6,875 nt of DNA from Gemmatimonadaceae bacterium. GTDB taxonomy: Bacteria; Gemmatimonadota; Gemmatimonadetes; Gemmatimonadales; Gemmatimonadaceae. This document shows positions 6,083-6,875 of the stretch, one piece after another; position 1 is the stretch's first letter, and each line of letters begins with the position of its first letter. Made by a program: the position numbers and the translations under genes. Under the pieces are notes generated by a model. It saw only the letters and a list, made by a program, of their open reading frames with translations. It ran no database searches and was not told where the DNA came from. Where the stretch lies: NCBI GenBank assembly GCA_025451425.1, contig JANWKK010000269.1, positions 1 through 6,875 on the forward strand, in the 5' to 3' direction.

Positions 6083-6875
6083 CAACCGCGCTCCGTGAGT
6101 GTGATCGCTGCCGACGCCAACGCGAGCACAGCGCCACCGAGGCCGCTGCCACGCAAATTCTCGAGGCTGTCGCGTCTCGTGTGGATACGCCGAAGCGTAC
6201 GGAACGTACCTCGACTGAGAGTCACCGCTTCCCACCCCGCATCGGAAAAGGCCACGCTGTCGGCAAGCACGCCGGGCACGAGCGGGATCACGCGGATGCC
6301 TTTCGTGTCGCGGAATGCGTTCTCGAGCCGCCTCGGGCGCGGCCGAGTCCACATGAGAGTAAGCGGACCTATGTCGTCGACGCCATCGCAGTTGAGCGCG
6401 ATCGACGGTGAGCGCCCGGCGCACCAGGCTCGAGCGCCGGCAAGCCCGAGCTCTTCGGCGTCAGTAATGAGTACGCCGAACTGGCGATCCGGTGGCAGAA
6501 GAGTGGCCGCCGCGAGCACCGTCGCGACGCCGGAGGCATTGTCGACTGCACCCGCTGAGTTGCGGCCGACGATCGATGCGATAACTGGGAGTGAACCGAC
6601 GATGGCGACATAGAGAAAGTCCATCGTCCACAGCAATGCGCCGATCCACGCCAACGCGACCAGCACGATGCCCCCGGCGCGGACAAGCAATGGTATCGGT
6701 TGCGATTTCGAGTCGACGTGCGCTACAAGCCAGAGGATGGGATCGGACGACCCGCGACGCGCCTCCAGATTCACGCCCCGTCGTCGCAGCATCGGGAGGC
6801 GGAGTAGGCCGCGGCGGGCAAGCCAACGTCCACCCAGAGCGAGGATCGCCGCGCCCAGCACGAGCACCAACCGGC
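6082..6875 (-). CDS. M28-family zinc metallopeptidase with membrane segments, 5' end cut by window
   Basis: Probable membrane-anchored aminopeptidase of the M28 (di-zinc) family. The frame stays open to the right edge, so the N-terminus lies outside; residue numbers here count from the TTG codon at 6870. All expected metal and catalytic positions can be seen: H51 and D53 in AHVDS, D110 in GAVDNASG, the Glu pair E139-E140 in DAEELGLAGA, D162 in LNCDG, and H230 in RRIHTRRDSLENL. The protein therefore looks catalytically intact. A hydrophobic stretch lies at about residues 2-14. Two more hydrophobic segments at about 62-82 and 85-102 sit between the first and second ligand motifs, where soluble M28 enzymes have only a short loop. 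The stop TGA overlaps the start of the next gene by one base, implying translational coupling. The family assignment is firm; the substrate and side of the membrane are unknown. Confidence 0.85.
   Translation of the reverse strand, partial: RLVLVLGAAILALGGRWLARRGLLRLPMLRRRGVNLEARRGSSDPILWLVAHVDSKSQPIPLLVRAGGIVLVALAWIGALLWTMDFLYVAIVGSLPVIASIVGRNSAGAVDNASGVATVLAAATLLPPDRQFGVLITDAEELGLAGARAWCAGRSPSIALNCDGVDDIGPLTLMWTRPRPRRLENAFRDTKGIRVIPLVPGVLADSVAFSDAGWEAVTLSRGTFRTLRRIHTRRDSLENLRGSGLGGAVLALASAAITLTERG
6091..6094 (-). promoter_or_regulatory. Shine-Dalgarno site of the DUF456 gene
   Basis: GGAG on the minus strand, 8 bases before the ATG at 6082 and inside the 3' end of the M28 gene. It favours the short 170-residue product and indicates that the downstream gene can be translated on its own as well as by coupling to the M28 stop. 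Confidence 0.6.

Noticed and set aside
5570..6424. Longer 284-residue version of the DUF456 protein
   Set aside because: The first 114 residues would overlap the M28 gene in another frame, are Arg-rich like antisense or out-of-frame translation, and ignore the good GGAG site before the ATG at 6082.
6868..6870. TTG at 6870 as the true start of the M28 gene
   Set aside because: The frame stays open to the window edge, no ribosome binding site can be seen, and the codon falls inside a hydrophobic segment, so the gene most likely starts outside.

Overview
This is a gene-dense stretch of a high-G+C bacterial chromosome. Six genes all read on the minus strand, from right to left: an M28 zinc peptidase with membrane segments (cut by the right edge), a small DUF456 membrane protein, adenylosuccinate synthase (purA), a YpdA-type bacillithiol-disulfide reductase, dimeric-type glycyl-tRNA synthetase (glyQS), and an M3-family oligopeptidase. 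A YpdA homologue with its N-terminal Cys14, a single-chain GlyRS, TTG starts and TAGG-rich intergenic repeats would fit a soil-type Gemmatimonadota or a related lineage. That placement is inferred from recall and was not tested by search.

Layout: positions 6082-6875 hold the M28 peptidase fragment; its stop overlaps the DUF456 start by one base (TGATG). DUF456 ends 10 bases before purA, so M28-DUF456-purA looks like one transcription unit. A 73-base gap (4200-4272) then separates purA from ypdA, and a 114-base gap (3060-3173) separates ypdA from glyQS. Both gaps are almost filled by inverted repeats built from related TAGG-containing words, so ypdA is bracketed by two members of what looks like one repeat family. 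glyQS and the M3 peptidase are only 26 bases apart, with a strong ribosome binding site between them. The leftmost 135 bases carry a degenerate GACGCGCC tandem repeat downstream of the M3 stop. No gap exceeds 300 bases.

Functionally this is mostly housekeeping: purine synthesis (PurA), translation (GlyRS), thiol redox control (YpdA) and peptide turnover (M3 and M28 peptidases). I see no defence system, phage or insertion sequence. The signals most worth following are these: (1) the paired TAGG-type inverted repeats on both sides of ypdA, one of which supplies the purA stop codon; (2) an 8-mer, GTTAGGCA, present three times, always on the minus strand, which contains the only two TTA leucine codons I could find in all six genes; (3) an M28 catalytic domain split by a two-helix membrane insertion between its first and second zinc-ligand motifs; and (4) a basic open frame continuing past the M3 amber stop through the tandem repeat.
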